From Sorangium aterium (lineage in GTDB: Bacteria; Myxococcota_A; Polyangia; Polyangiales; Polyangiaceae): a DNA stretch of 64,000 nt. How positions within the stretch are numbered: the stretch's first letter is position 1; each line of letters opens with the position of its first letter. The notes beneath the pieces are model-generated. The model searched no databases, had not been told where the DNA came from, and saw only the letters and a list, made by a program, of their open reading frames with translations. This document shows, one piece after another, positions 51,606-62,300 of this stretch. Where the stretch lies: NCBI RefSeq assembly GCF_028368935.1, contig NZ_JAQNDK010000005.1:310001-374000 (forward strand), in the 5' to 3' direction. The position numbers and the translations under genes are program-made.

Positions 51606-54176
51606 TCAACCGTCCGAATCCTCCTGGTCGTCGTCCTCCTGCGAGGGATCCGCCGGGCCGGTTGGCTCCGGTCCGGATGACGTGTCCGCCGCCGGGGGCT
51701 CGAGCGGCGGCTCCGGCCGGGCGGCGTCGCGCTGCTGCCGCAGGTAGACCGTGTAGTTCTTGAAGCGCTCCGCTGCGAAGAACGCGCCGTCCAGCTTGAC
51801 GTTCCGGCCGCTCCGCGCGGCGTTCTTGCCGACCACCACCGCCTGCGCGGCGTCGAGGAGCGCGGCCTGCGTGTTCGCGTCGCTGGGCCACGCCCGCGCG
51901 GGCTTCGGCTCCTGGCCCTTGGGCGGCCGGAGCTTGGGGATGATGTGGAGCGCCTCGACCGGGTAGAGCCCGTCCGTGTAGCCCGGCGCGCCGAGCGCGA
52001 GCACCTGATACGGCAGCTCGTCGGGCGGCGGCGGCGCCTTCGGCATGGTCACGAGCTGGAGGCTGCCGAAGCGGCGCTTGTCCGTCGCGTACCGGTGCAC
52101 GAGCTCGTTGAACAGCACCGCCGCCTGCAGCGTGTCCGGCGGGCGCTGGCCCGGCGGGTACAGGATGTGGGTGATGCCGACGCTCCGGTAATGGTCGTAG
52201 AGCTCGCGCGGCCCTCGCAAGGGCTCGTAGAAGATGAGCGATTGCCAGGCCTGGATATCGAAGATGATCTCGCGCTCGATACCGAGCGTCGTGCGGTAGT
52301 TCCGCGCGAGGATGCGCGCGTCCGGCGGGGTCGCCCGGGTGATCGCGCGGTGCTCCTCGCGGAACTTGAACCGCTGCGCGTCGCTCCACCGCTTGTCGAA
52401 GGTGGAGCGGATCATCGAGAGCGCGCTCTCCAGCCGGCGGGGGCCGGAGTAGAAGGGCACGTCGCCGCTCCACACGATCTGGAACGCCACGAGCGGGACG
52501 AGGCCGAGCCGCGCGATGGGCCCGAGCTGCCATGTGCGGACGAGCAGCGCCGCGGTGACGGCGATCGGCACCGCGAGCAGGCCCTGGAGGTACCGGTCCG
52601 CGGTGTACGTGTTGCTCCACATCCAGATGCCAGCGAACGTCGCCCAGGCCGCGAGCGCCGGCCTGCGCCGACCGCGGATGATCAGCAGCATCGGCAGGAG
52701 GAGCGTGAAGAGCGAGCCCATCGAGGGGACGTAGCGAGTGAACGAGTAGTGCGGAGCGAACGAGAATGTGAAGAAGTTCCCGACCGCGATGAGCTGCCGC
52801 TCCAGCCCCTTCCCCTTGGGCAGGTAAGGCTCGTTGGGATACGCCTTTTCCATGAACTCCGCGGAGCGCGCGTGCTGCGGGTACGACCGCGTGAACACCC
52901 GCTGAGCCATCGGGAAAACGGGGTTGTTATGATAAATGGCGTTCTTGATGAAGTGCGGCGCGGCCGTGCCGAGCGCCACGCCCGACACGATGAGCCCCGC
53001 CACGAGGACGCGGCGCGCCGAGAGCAGCGGCCGCCGGCGCTTCTTCACGGCGCGGTAGGCGTCGCGCGCGAGCAGGAGCGCGGCGCGCGGCACGACGACC
53101 GCCGCCGCCATCGCCAGGTGATAGACCGCCTGGTACTTCACCAGCATCGCGCCCCCGAGCGACGCGCCGAGCAGGACGGCATACCGCCTGTCGAAGCGCT
53201 CGGCGAAGCGCATCGACGCGAGCAGGACCGGCGCCGCGAAGAAGCCCAGGAAATGGTCCGCCGAGCCGCCGGGGTTCTGGTCCTGGACGAAGAGCGATGG
53301 GAACAGGAAGAAAGCCACCCAGAGGCCAGGGACGCGTTCGCCATGCAGCAGGTACCGCGCCAGGGCTGCGACGCCGACCACCTTCCCCAGGACGAAGACG
53401 AGCTCCAGGTGGAGCGCCATCATCCACCGCTGCTCCACGAGCATCCCGGGGACGCTGAAACCCCACGCGTAGAGCATGCTCGCGAGGTGAGGGAACGAGT
53501 GGTTCACGTCGCCGTAGAACGGCACGATGCGGCCGGCGCGCGCATAGTCCTGCCCGATCGGCAGGTGATACCAGGTCGCGTCGAAGCTGATGGAATCCGG
53601 GGTCAGCGACAGCAGGTAGAGGAGCACGAGGCACACGGCGCCGACGCCCGTGGCCGTGAGCCACAGCCAGCGCATCGTCCCTTTCGGCGTCGTCGAGGCG
53701 TCGAGATCGTGCTTCAGACGCGATAGCCAGCGTGGCAGCTCCAGGAGGCCGCCCGCGAAGAGGGCCGCCGGCATCGCGAGCCCGTACCAGGGGCGGATCC
53801 AGCCGACCACGCCCGCGAGGTACATGCCGAACACGAAGGCGATGGTGCCGAGCGTCATGCCGAACAGGCCCTCTTCGACCGGCGGCAAGTGCGCGACGCG
53901 GAGCCCCCGGCGCAACAGCACGAGGCCGACGCCGAGGCTGGAGAGCAGGAACAGCAGCGAATAGCCCCAGAGCGGCGCGAGCCGCCACAGGAGCCAGTGC
54001 TGGATTGGAATGTGCGCGTGGACCACGAGCGCGTAGCCGGCGAGGCCCGTGAGGCATGCGATGGCCGCGAAGACGTTGCGCAGCAGCCTTGGCCGGGGCG
54101 AACTCGAGGTCAGGGCGGCACAAAAGCGGGCCAGGGGGGAGTCGGAGTTCAGGGCAACACGCAGGTGAGCCAGCAT
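51606..54176 (-). CDS. GT39-like polytopic membrane glycosyltransferase
   Basis: 856 aa. About 12 or more transmembrane segments in residues 30-560 and a C-terminal soluble part (560-856) ending in an acidic tail. The first periplasmic loop has the pattern of PMT/ArnT-type (GT39/GT-C) enzymes: ATWYHLPIGQDYARAGRIVPF, with the FDATWYHL Asp and a NHSFP block. These enzymes transfer a sugar from a polyprenyl-phosphate donor to proteins or lipids on the periplasmic side. It follows the UPF0104-type gene by 15 bp and is the last gene of the 58235-51606 operon. The exact acceptor is unknown. Confidence 0.8.
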   Translation of the reverse strand: MLAHLRVALNSDSPLARFCAALTSSSPRPRLLRNVFAAIACLTGLAGYALVVHAHIPIQHWLLWRLAPLWGYSLLFLLSSLGVGLVLLRRGLRVAHLPPVEEGLFGMTLGTIAFVFGMYLAGVVGWIRPWYGLAMPAALFAGGLLELPRWLSRLKHDLDASTTPKGTMRWLWLTATGVGAVCLVLLYLLSLTPDSISFDATWYHLPIGQDYARAGRIVPFYGDVNHSFPHLASMLYAWGFSVPGMLVEQRWMMALHLELVFVLGKVVGVAALARYLLHGERVPGLWVAFFLFPSLFVQDQNPGGSADHFLGFFAAPVLLASMRFAERFDRRYAVLLGASLGGAMLVKYQAVYHLAMAAAVVVPRAALLLARDAYRAVKKRRRPLLSARRVLVAGLIVSGVALGTAAPHFIKNAIYHNNPVFPMAQRVFTRSYPQHARSAEFMEKAYPNEPYLPKGKGLERQLIAVGNFFTFSFAPHYSFTRYVPSMGSLFTLLLPMLLIIRGRRRPALAAWATFAGIWMWSNTYTADRYLQGLLAVPIAVTAALLVRTWQLGPIARLGLVPLVAFQIVWSGDVPFYSGPRRLESALSMIRSTFDKRWSDAQRFKFREEHRAITRATPPDARILARNYRTTLGIEREIIFDIQAWQSLIFYEPLRGPRELYDHYRSVGITHILYPPGQRPPDTLQAAVLFNELVHRYATDKRRFGSLQLVTMPKAPPPPDELPYQVLALGAPGYTDGLYPVEALHIIPKLRPPKGQEPKPARAWPSDANTQAALLDAAQAVVVGKNAARSGRNVKLDGAFFAAERFKNYTVYLRQQRDAARPEPPLEPPAADTSSGPEPTGPADPSQEDDDQEDSDG

Positions 54177-54191
54177 GAGAGGGGGCGCATC

Positions 54192-55250
54192 CTAGCGAGG
54201 CGGGGGGCGTCGGCAAAGCAGGCGTGCGAGGAGCAAGCCGCCCACGTCCACGGCGAGCGAGGTGGCGCGCGAGATGACCGCAGCGCCCAGCGCTGCGGCG
54301 GGTCCAACGGCGGGGGCGAGGCCCACGGAGAGCAGCGCCTCGCGCACGCCGATGCCGCCCGGCGTGGCCATCGCCAGGAAACCGGCCACGGGCGCCAGCA
54401 CGAAGAGGCCCGAGCCGCCGAGCGCCGCGCCCGGCGTCGCGCCGACAGCGAGCGCGGCGCACGCGCCATGCGCGGCCCAGGTCAGCCAGTACGCCGCGTG
54501 TACGAGCGGCAGTCGCACCGGCATGAGCGGCCCGCGCCCCTCGGCCGCGAGGAGCTTGCGCACGCGCTCGGGCGCGCGGGCACGATCCACGGTCATGAGC
54601 GCGACGAGCACCGCGCCCAGGGCGACGAGCAGAGGCAGCTTCCATCGACCGATGAGCGCGCTCGCGCCCGCAAACTGCTCGCCGCCCGCCGCGAGCAGGC
54701 CGAACCCCACCATGGCGCCGACCGCGACGAAGCTGGCAAACTCGACCGCGAAGGAGGACGCCACCACCGCGCTGGTCGTCCCGATCCGCGGGGCGCCGAG
54801 CATGCGGACCAGCGGCACGCCGAGCTTGCCTGGGATGTAGCGCGCCGCCTGCGACTCGATGTGCAGCGCGATCGCCGGCCAGCGAGGGATGGGCCGGCCG
54901 GTCAGCTCCTCCAGGACAAAGGCCCAGGCGAGCCCCAGCACGACGACGCCGAGAGCGAGGGGCAGCACCGCGAGCGCCACGAACGCGGGACGGACGTCGA
55001 CGGGCTCGCCGCTCTCCCACTTGCGAGCGAGATCCCGCGCAGCGAGCCCGATGAACAAGGCTACGGCGACGACCATGACCGGGCGCAGCGTCGTGCGCAC
55101 CCTCGCGAGCGGGCCTCCGATCCCCTGCGGCGGGCCGGGCGGGTCGCGCGCGGGCTCGGGTGGATCCGCCGCGATCATCGGGGGCGCTGGCGGGGCGCTG
55201 GCGGGCGGGGTGCTGGTGAGGTCGACGAGCGACGCAGATCGGTCCTTCAC
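54192..55250 (-). CDS. UPF0104/LPG-synthase-TM-type flippase-like membrane protein
   Basis: 352 aa. A Pro-rich cytoplasmic N-terminus (about 1-45) precedes 8 or so transmembrane helices. Signature blocks are SQAARYIPGKLGVPLVR and PGGIGVREAL, conserved in the lysylphosphatidylglycerol-synthase transmembrane (AglD/UPF0104) family. Members include flippase-like or lipid-linked sugar partners of GT2/GT39 enzymes; the enzymatic MprF half is absent. The GTG start at 55250 overlaps the stop of the 68-aa gene (GTGA). Neighbours support a role in moving a lipid-linked sugar for the downstream GT39-like protein. Confidence 0.85.
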   Translation of the reverse strand: MKDRSASLVDLTSTPPASAPPAPPMIAADPPEPARDPPGPPQGIGGPLARVRTTLRPVMVVAVALFIGLAARDLARKWESGEPVDVRPAFVALAVLPLALGVVVLGLAWAFVLEELTGRPIPRWPAIALHIESQAARYIPGKLGVPLVRMLGAPRIGTTSAVVASSFAVEFASFVAVGAMVGFGLLAAGGEQFAGASALIGRWKLPLLVALGAVLVALMTVDRARAPERVRKLLAAEGRGPLMPVRLPLVHAAYWLTWAAHGACAALAVGATPGAALGGSGLFVLAPVAGFLAMATPGGIGVREALLSVGLAPAVGPAAALGAAVISRATSLAVDVGGLLLARLLCRRPPPR

Positions 55251-55453
55251 GCGGGCCAGCGCTTCGCCACGCAGAAGACCGACGGGCCGAAGCCCGGCCG
55301 GTACCCGCGCGCGATGAGGTCGACCTCGGCGCCGAGGCCGAACCCGCTCACCCGATGGACCGGCAACCGGGCCCTCCCCTTCTTCAACCAGTCGCCGGAT
55401 TCCTCGAAGTCGCGCTGAACTACCGTCGTTCCCATCCGCTCTTCACTCTGCAT
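55247..55453 (-). CDS. 68-aa protein in the kinase-glycosyltransferase operon
   Basis: Soluble, no signal. Starts ATG 55453 (overlapping the kinase stop) or ATG 55435 (MGTTVVQRDF). The charged start (VVQRDFEESGDWLKKGRA) is followed by a hydrophobic FGLGAEVDLIARGY and FGPSVFCVAKRW. Its stop overlaps the next start (GTGA), so it is tightly coupled to genes on both sides. The overlap on both sides supports it as real; no family recognised. Confidence 0.62.
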   Translation of the reverse strand: MQSEERMGTTVVQRDFEESGDWLKKGRARLPVHRVSGFGLGAEVDLIARGYRPGFGPSVFCVAKRWPA

Positions 55454-58235
55454 GCGGGGCCGGATCGCCCTGGGGGGGCGATCCGGCCGGGGGCGGCGAC
55501 TCCGCTGGTTCCGCCTCGGCCGGCTCCGGGGGGGTCGGGATCTCGATCGTCAGATCGTCCACCTTGCCCGGCTCTTTCCGCGACTTCTTCGGCGGCGGCG
55601 GCGGCGGGCGCCGCTTCCGCGGCGGCGTCGTCGCGGCGGCCTTGGCCGACGGCTGCGTGGACGTGGCCGTTTCCACAGGCGGCGCCGTGACGGCCGGCTC
55701 GGGCGCTGGCTCTTGCGGCGGCGTGGGCTCTGCCGTGACGGCGGGCGGCGGCGGGGCCTCGCTCTCGGCCGCCGGCGTGCTCTGCGGCAGGCGCTGCGAG
55801 CGGACCACCTGCCACGCGACGACGCCGGCCAAGGCCACCAGCGCGAAGGCTACCAGGCGAGCGCGCCGGCGCCGACGTGAGCCGGGGTCGAACTCCGGAG
55901 GCTCGCTCTCGCGCGCCTCGTGCGCCACCCCGCTCACGCTGGACCCCTTCATCCACTGGTCCGGCGACTGGCCGGAGGGCAACGCGCGAGCCCGAGGGAC
56001 GAGCGGTGGATCGAGCGGGTGCGGCGCGCGCACCGACGCGGGGGGCGCGGCGGCTGCGGCCGTCCCGGCGACCGCTCGCCTGACGTTGTCGCGGAGCTGC
56101 TCCGACGGCGGGTCCTGGCTCGGCGGCGCCTCGCGCTCCGCGGCGATCGCGTGCGGATCGGCCGCTTGTTGCGAGAGCGCGCGCGGCGTCTGCGAGGAGA
56201 GCGGCGGCTCGGCCGTGGCGCCCGGCGCGATGGGCACGCCGCTCTGGGGCGCGGTCATCGCGGGCTCGGCCGGCAGATCGGCCATGGGTTCGGCCGGCGC
56301 ATGGGCCGCGGGCTCGGCCGATGCGTGGGCCGCGGGCTCGGTCGGCGCATGGGCCGCAGGCTCGGCCGGCACGCCGGCCATGGGCTCGACCGGCGCATGG
56401 GCTGCGGCTGCGGGCTCGGCCGGCGTCGCGTCTGCGCGCGGAGCGAGCGCTGCAGATGCGGCTGGCGCCGCCCCGGGCTCGTCCACGTCGGTGTCGATCG
56501 CGTCCTCTTCGAACTCGTCGATGTCGACGTCGACGAGCGAGGACGCGCTGTCCGCCGCCTTCCGGAACGTGTCGCCGGGCGCCAGCGCCGGTGCGGGCGC
56601 GCCTGGCGAGGCGTCGACGCTGTCTGCCGTCGCGGGCGACACGCTGCTCGGCTGCGCGGAGACCGGCGTTCCAGTGGCGATCGGCGTTCCGGCAGCGACC
56701 GGCGTTCCGGCAGCGACCGGCGTTTCGGCGGCGACCGGCGCTCCGGCAACGACCGGCGTTTCGGCGGCGACCGGCGCTCCGGCAACGACCAACGTTTCGG
56801 CAGCGACCGGCGGCTTCTGCGACGCGCTGTCGCTGTGCTGCGGCGGCGCCGGAGGTCGTTCGCCGGGCCGAGCCGAGGGCGGCGGCCGCTGGCTCAGCGG
56901 CGGCCGTTCGCCGACCTCGGACGAGCCCGGCGGTTGCTCGCTGATCTGAGCCAGCGACGGCGTCTGAGGCCGCACCGTAGGCCGAGGCGGCGCCGGAGGT
57001 CGCTCGGTGGCCCGCGGCGGTGCGAGAGGCCGCTCGCCGAACCGGGACGACAGCGGCGGGCGCTCGCTGAGCGGAGGCCGCTCGGTGAGCCGCGGCGGCG
57101 TCTGCGGCCGCTCGCTCGGCACCGCGGGGATCCGCGCGCTCGGCCTGGCCGACGACGGCGCGGCCGCCATGTCCGCCGGCGGCTCGCCTGATCCTCGCTC
57201 GGGCGATCGCGTCGCGGCGGCGCCCGTGGGGTCGGCCACCCGGGGGAGCGGCGGCGCCTTGGGGATCACCGAGCCCGTCGCCGGCCGCGGCGGGGCCGCC
57301 GGCGGGCGCGTGGGCGCGGCCCGGGGCGGCAGCGGCGGCGGCTGCGGCGACGGCGGCGATCTCATGCTGCTCGGAGCATCGGCCGACAGGTCGGCGGTGC
57401 GGGCGAGCGACTCCGCGAGATCGCGCGCGCTGCTGAAGCGCCGCGACGGGTCGCGGTCGCAGGCGCGCGCGAACCACGCGTCGAAGCTCGGCGGCAGCTC
57501 CGGGTTCACCCTCGACGGGACCGGGATCTCGCCGAGCGAGATCTTGATCAGCAGGTCGCCGACGCCCTCGCTGTCGAACGGGAGCTCGCCCGTCACGCAC
57601 TGGTAAGCGATCACGCCGAGCGCCCAGAGATCCGCGCGGTAGTCGACCTCCCGGAGCCCCTTCACCTGCTCCGGGCTCATGTAGTGCGGCGTGCCCATGA
57701 GCGTGCCGACGCTGGTGCGCTGGGCGACCCGCTTCCCCTGCCCCTTCACCTTCGCGATGCCGAAGTCGAGGATCTTGACGATCTCGTCGTCCTCGTTCGC
57801 GCAGAGGAAAAAATTCTCCGGCTTGAGGTCGCGGTGCACGATGCCGGCCCCGTGCGCGCGGGTGAGCGCGCGCGCGACCTGCGTCACGATCTTCGACGTC
57901 TCCTGGAGCGAGAGGCGGCGCCGGCGCGCGAGCCGATCGAAGAGGTCCTCGCCCTCGAGCAGCTCCATCACGATGAACGGCTGCTCCCCGTCGATGCCGT
58001 GATCGATGATCTGCACGACGTGCGCGCTGCGCAGCTGCGCGGCGGCCGTCGCCTCGCGGCGGAACCGCTCGCGCGCGTCGTCCTGCTTCCCGAGCTCCGG
58101 ATCGATGAGCTTGACCGCGACATGCGTGCCGAGCGCCAGGTGCTCGGCGACCCACACCGCCGCTTGCGCGCCCTGCCCCACGGGTCGGATGAGGCGGTAG
58201 CGCTCGCTCAGCACCTGACCAGCTGCAATAGACAC
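55443..58235 (-). CDS. Ser/Thr protein kinase with long Pro/Ala linker and membrane helix
   Basis: 930 aa. Active-looking kinase domain at about 12-280: G-loop VGQGAQAAVWVAE, Lys in VAVKLID, HRDLKPEN, LDFGIAK and MSPEQVKG. A linker of about 480 residues is rich in Pro, Ala, Glu and Ser, with tandem blocks (ERPP, TPVAAG, AHAPTEPAAHASAEPA). One transmembrane segment lies near 775-795 (LVAFALVALAGVVAWQVV), then an external Pro-rich tail with basic runs (PPRKRRPPPPPPKK). The GTG at 58235 begins with the typical GQVLSERYRLI. It overlaps the 68-aa gene and heads the operon with UPF0104 and GT39-type proteins, so envelope glycan synthesis may be under phosphorylation control. Confidence 0.9.
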   Translation of the reverse strand: MSIAAGQVLSERYRLIRPVGQGAQAAVWVAEHLALGTHVAVKLIDPELGKQDDARERFRREATAAAQLRSAHVVQIIDHGIDGEQPFIVMELLEGEDLFDRLARRRRLSLQETSKIVTQVARALTRAHGAGIVHRDLKPENFFLCANEDDEIVKILDFGIAKVKGQGKRVAQRTSVGTLMGTPHYMSPEQVKGLREVDYRADLWALGVIAYQCVTGELPFDSEGVGDLLIKISLGEIPVPSRVNPELPPSFDAWFARACDRDPSRRFSSARDLAESLARTADLSADAPSSMRSPPSPQPPPLPPRAAPTRPPAAPPRPATGSVIPKAPPLPRVADPTGAAATRSPERGSGEPPADMAAAPSSARPSARIPAVPSERPQTPPRLTERPPLSERPPLSSRFGERPLAPPRATERPPAPPRPTVRPQTPSLAQISEQPPGSSEVGERPPLSQRPPPSARPGERPPAPPQHSDSASQKPPVAAETLVVAGAPVAAETPVVAGAPVAAETPVAAGTPVAAGTPIATGTPVSAQPSSVSPATADSVDASPGAPAPALAPGDTFRKAADSASSLVDVDIDEFEEDAIDTDVDEPGAAPAASAALAPRADATPAEPAAAAHAPVEPMAGVPAEPAAHAPTEPAAHASAEPAAHAPAEPMADLPAEPAMTAPQSGVPIAPGATAEPPLSSQTPRALSQQAADPHAIAAEREAPPSQDPPSEQLRDNVRRAVAGTAAAAAPPASVRAPHPLDPPLVPRARALPSGQSPDQWMKGSSVSGVAHEARESEPPEFDPGSRRRRRARLVAFALVALAGVVAWQVVRSQRLPQSTPAAESEAPPPPAVTAEPTPPQEPAPEPAVTAPPVETATSTQPSAKAAATTPPRKRRPPPPPPKKSRKEPGKVDDLTIEIPTPPEPAEAEPAESPPPAGSPPQGDPAPHAE

Positions 58236-58290
58236 GGCGGCAAAAGCCTACGTCGAGGACAACATCCGTGTCGAGTTCCTGCGTACCACC

Positions 58291-58722
58291 TCAGATGCCC
58301 TGCGGAACGGTTTCCTTCATCAGCTCGCGCCATTCGTCGTGGGTGAGCTCTGGATAAATGTAGTCGCCCTCGAAATTTGTATGGTGCAGGAGCAACCGGG
58401 CGACATCGACGATGGCCCGCGCGACGTCGCCGCCCTGCGCAACGCCCGCCAGGGCGTCGGTCGCTTCACGCACAGCGGCGTGCTGCTTCAGCGCCACCTG
58501 GACCTCCTCGGCGAGCCCGCGCGCCTGGAAATGCGGGAATATGGCGGTCTCTTCGTAGCGCATGTGTCGCTCCATCGGCCCACGCAGGAACGCGAGCAGG
58601 CTCGCGCGCTCGGCGCTCGCCTCGTCCGCGGAGCGCTGCGCCAGCTCGATCAGCTTCTTCGCCGTGTCGCGAGCGAGCTCTTCCTCCTGGAAGAGCTCGC
58701 TCACCATCCGGTCCAGTTCCAT
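58291..58722 (-). CDS. Hemerythrin HHE-domain protein
   Basis: 143 aa. Four-helix hemerythrin-type protein binding a diiron centre. Ligand-pattern residues: MERHMRYEETAIFPHF, LKQHAAVREATD and LLHHTNFEGDYIYPEL. The N-terminal helix (SELFQEEELARDTAKKL) lacks an obvious first His. These proteins bind oxygen or scavenge NO/iron. The gap to the kinase start is 55 bp; same strand, so perhaps co-transcribed. It lies next to the 58815 gene upstream, also minus. Confidence 0.82.
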   Translation of the reverse strand: MELDRMVSELFQEEELARDTAKKLIELAQRSADEASAERASLLAFLRGPMERHMRYEETAIFPHFQARGLAEEVQVALKQHAAVREATDALAGVAQGGDVARAIVDVARLLLHHTNFEGDYIYPELTHDEWRELMKETVPQGI

Positions 58723-58814
58723 GAGGTGCGGGCCGTCGTAGTCCAGATCCCGTGGAGGGTCGAGCGGGGCGCTGCGCGATCCCGCGGCGGAGCAGGTCGG
58801 CTCCGTCGCGCGCG

Positions 58815-59258
58815 TCAGTCATGCGCGCGGGCGCGGACGATCGCGGCGAGCCGGCCGACGACGCCGCTCGCGACCATGGCGAGCACCTGCTTCTCCAGCG
58901 CCTGTCGCTCGCTCGGCCTGCCGCCGAACGAGATGTGCGAGCGGGCGGTGGGGCCGCCGACGACGCGGCCGACGACGGTGCAGCTCACGCGGTGGACGTC
59001 GCCCCGCGTGGTCGAGGTGAACTCGACGACACGCGCGCTCAGCACGACCGATTTCGCCTTGCCGAAGTCCGCCTTCTTCGCGGCGCTGGAGAGCATGCCG
59101 CGCAGCGCCCGCGCCCGCTGGGCCTGGCCCTCGCCCGCGGGGACGTCGACGCTCTTCCATTCGACCTTGGTGTCGCGGGCGAAGGTCGATGCTGGCGAGG
59201 CCGTGAGCGTGGTCAGGGCCATCACCGCCGAGAGCAGCCATCGTGACGCGCGGCGCAT
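58815..59258 (-). CDS. Small secreted protein
   Basis: 147 aa. Signal peptide at residues 1-28 (LLSAVMALTTLTASPASTFA). The mature part (KVEWKSVDVPAGEG, VVLSARVVEFTSTTRGDVHR, SCTVVGRVVGGP, ISFGGRPSERQALEKQVLAM) reads like a beta-rich core with a C-terminal helix. One Cys. The ATG at 59258 places the signal at the N-terminus; the much longer frame upstream is shadow sequence of the divergent 59388 gene. No family recognised. Confidence 0.7.
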   Translation of the reverse strand: MRRASRWLLSAVMALTTLTASPASTFARDTKVEWKSVDVPAGEGQAQRARALRGMLSSAAKKADFGKAKSVVLSARVVEFTSTTRGDVHRVSCTVVGRVVGGPTARSHISFGGRPSERQALEKQVLAMVASGVVGRLAAIVRARAHD

Positions 59259-59387
59259 GCGCGCAGGGTAGGGGGCCGCGGGCTCGCCGGCCAAGTTCGC
59301 GCACGGCGCGCGGGCGCCGCGCGCGCGATCGCCGCGCTCGCGCCGCGATCGGGCCCGCGCTATGCCGTGGCCTGGAAGCGAGGTTCG

Positions 59388-62300
59388 ATGGAGCGCAGCT
59401 CGCCGGGGGGAGATCGACGGGATCGACGAGGACGAGATCGACGCGCGCGCGCCCGCGCGCTCCGCGGGGGCGGATGGCTCGCCGCGCTGCTCGCGATCGC
59501 CGCCACGCCTGCAGCGGGCAACGCCCAGTCGCCGCGTCCGGGAGGCGCGAAGGCGGGCGCGAGCGCGCCTGCAGCCGGCAGCGCGCCGGCGCCGCGCGCG
59601 GGGGGCGCGAAGGCAGGCGCTGGCGCGCCCGCGGCGGGCGGCGCGCCGGCCTCCGAGAAGCGCGCGCCCATCGTGCTGGCGCTGCGGTGGACCGCCGCGA
59701 CGCCCGACGAGATGCTCGGCGCGGCGCTGGCCCGCGCGCGGCGGGGCGGCGACGACGCGTTTGCCGGGCTCGTGATCGCGGCGGCGCTCGCGGACCGCGC
59801 CGCGCAGGGCCGCGCACGGGAAGGCCTCGCGCAGATCGGGGCGTCCTCCTCGCCGCTCGCCGACGAGGCGCGCTGGCTCGCCGCCTCGCTCGCCCCGGAG
59901 CCGCCGGCGGCGACGTGGCCCGGCGCGCGCGCCGTCTCGTACGACGCGCCCCCGGACCCGTCCGGGCTCGTCAAGGCGTTCGCGGTCCTCGGCCCCTTCC
60001 AGGACAACTCGGGCGGCGGGCTCGCGCGCCGCGAGGGGCCCGAGGCGGAAGGCCAGCGCTTCTCGGACATGAGCGCCCGCTACGCCTGGGGGGTGTACGA
60101 CGTCGCGTGGCGCAGGGTGCTGCCCGCCGCGTCGACCGCGCGCGGCGTGCCGCTCGATCTTTACATCCATCCGCGCACCGAGACCTGCACGTACCTCGCC
60201 TCGCGCGTGACCGTCCCGGCCGCGCTCGATCGCAAGCCGATCCTCGCCCACGTCGCCGCGACGGGCGCCGTGCGGCTCGCGTGGGACGGCGCCCACGTCG
60301 CCGCGAGCGAGGCGGCGCACGAGCGCCTCGTGCTCGACCGCATCGCCGCGCGCGTCGAGGCGCCCGCCGGCGATCACCTGCTCGCCCTCAAGGTGTGCAC
60401 CGGGGCCATCGCCGACGAGGGGCGCGTCCGCGTGCGCTTCACCGACGAGGACCGCCGGCCTGTGGCGCTCGCGACCTCGTCGGACCTCACGCCGCTCAAG
60501 CTGCCGCCGGCCCCGCCCCCTGGCGCGCGCGCCGCGACCGCCGTCGCGACGGCGCTCGACAGGGCGCTCGACGCGGGCGCGTCGCAGTCGCTCGAGCAGA
60601 CCCTCACGGCCGTCGTGGCGCGCACGCTCGGGGGCGCCGACGACCAGCGGTCGCCCCGCGCGCCCGGGCTGCTCGACCGTGTTACGCGGTCGCCCGGGAT
60701 CTCCGCCGACGCGCTCGCCCTGGCGGGGTGGGTGTCCCCGTTCGGCGCGAACCGCAGCGGCTGGCTCGAGGCCGCGCGCGCCCGGGGCCTCGCGGAGAAG
60801 GACCGGGCCACCGCGGCGTTCGCGCAGCGCCGGCTGGTCGCCGCCCACCTCGCCTCGGAGCGGGTCGACTGGGCCGCGGCCGCGCTGCGCGACGAGCCGC
60901 TGCGCTCGGCGCGCGATCCCGAGGCGCGCGTCCTCAGGGCGCTCGTCAAGAAGAAGCTCGCGACGGCGGGGCTCACGCGGGCCGGGCTCGAGGAGCTGCT
61001 CGCGGTCGAGCGCGAGCAGAAGGACCGGACGCCGGTCGTCGTCTGGCAGGAGATCGCGGCCGCGGCCCGGCTCGACCCGGCGCTCGAGCTGCGGGCCGCG
61101 CGCAGGCTCGCCGAGATCGCGCCCGAGTCGCGGGGCGCGTCCTACGTGCTCGCGTTCGAGCCCGACGGCGGCGCCGCGCTGGAGGTGGCGGCCGCGGGGG
61201 CGCTCGCGCAGCAGACGTCGGCCGAGGACGTCATCCGCATCGGCCGCGCGCTCCACGACGCGGGGCGCGTCGCGTGGGCGCGCGAGGTGCTGTCGTACGC
61301 CACGCACGTCGCGCCGAACCAGCCCGCCGCGTTCCAGGCGCTCGCCGCGGTCCGCGAGGGCGGCGCGGGCGCGCGGGCGACGGCCACGGCCGCCGCGTCG
61401 CGCGTGGCCACGGCGGCGCTCGCGCGGGCGCGCGACCTCACGCCTGGCGATCCGTTCCTCAAGGCCGAGCTCGCGCTCCGCCTCGGCGAGGGCTCGGCCG
61501 GCGCGCCGGGCCGGCAGCGCATGCGCGACGAGCAGCACATCGTCGCGCCCGACGTCTTCCTCGCACGCGCGCGGCAGACCCCGGCGAAGAAGGGGGAGGT
61601 GGCCGACCGGCAGCTCCACTGGGTGCGCGTCGTGACGTACCACCCGGACAAGCGCGTCTCGCAGCTCATGCACTACGCGCGCGAGATCGTCATCGAGCCG
61701 CGCACCGATCAGGATCTCTACGAGCGCGACATCCCCGCCGAGGGGGAGGACACCGAGCTCCTGTTCGCGCGGGTCCACCGCAAGGACGGCACGGTGGCGC
61801 AGCCGGACGAGCAGGGCGCGGGAGGGCAGAAGCCGTTCGTGCGCTGGCCCGAGCTCAAGGCGGGGGACGTGGTGGAGGTCGCGGTGCGCTCGTGGACCCG
61901 GGGCCCCGTCGGCCGCCGGGGCGACGCGCCGTTCTACTTCATCGACTACGTCGGCTCGACCGACACGCGGCCGATCCTCTACAACGAGGTCGTCGTCGAC
62001 TCGCCGGCGAGCGATCCCCTGGCGATCGACGTATTGAACGGCAAGGCCGAGCGGGTGCTCAGGTCCGAGAAGGACGGCCGCCAGGTGACGCGGTACATCT
62101 GGGACGACCCGCCCGAGGTGCCCGAGGAGCCGCTCGCCCCGCACCTCGCGGAGGTGCTGCCGGTCGTCGTGGGCTCGACGTTCCACGGATGGCACGACTT
62201 CCGGGAGTGGTACCGGGGCGCGGTCGCTGGCTTCATGGAGCCCGACGATCAGGTCCGCCGGCTCGCCGCGGAGCTCACCAAGGGCAAGGCCACGCGCGAG

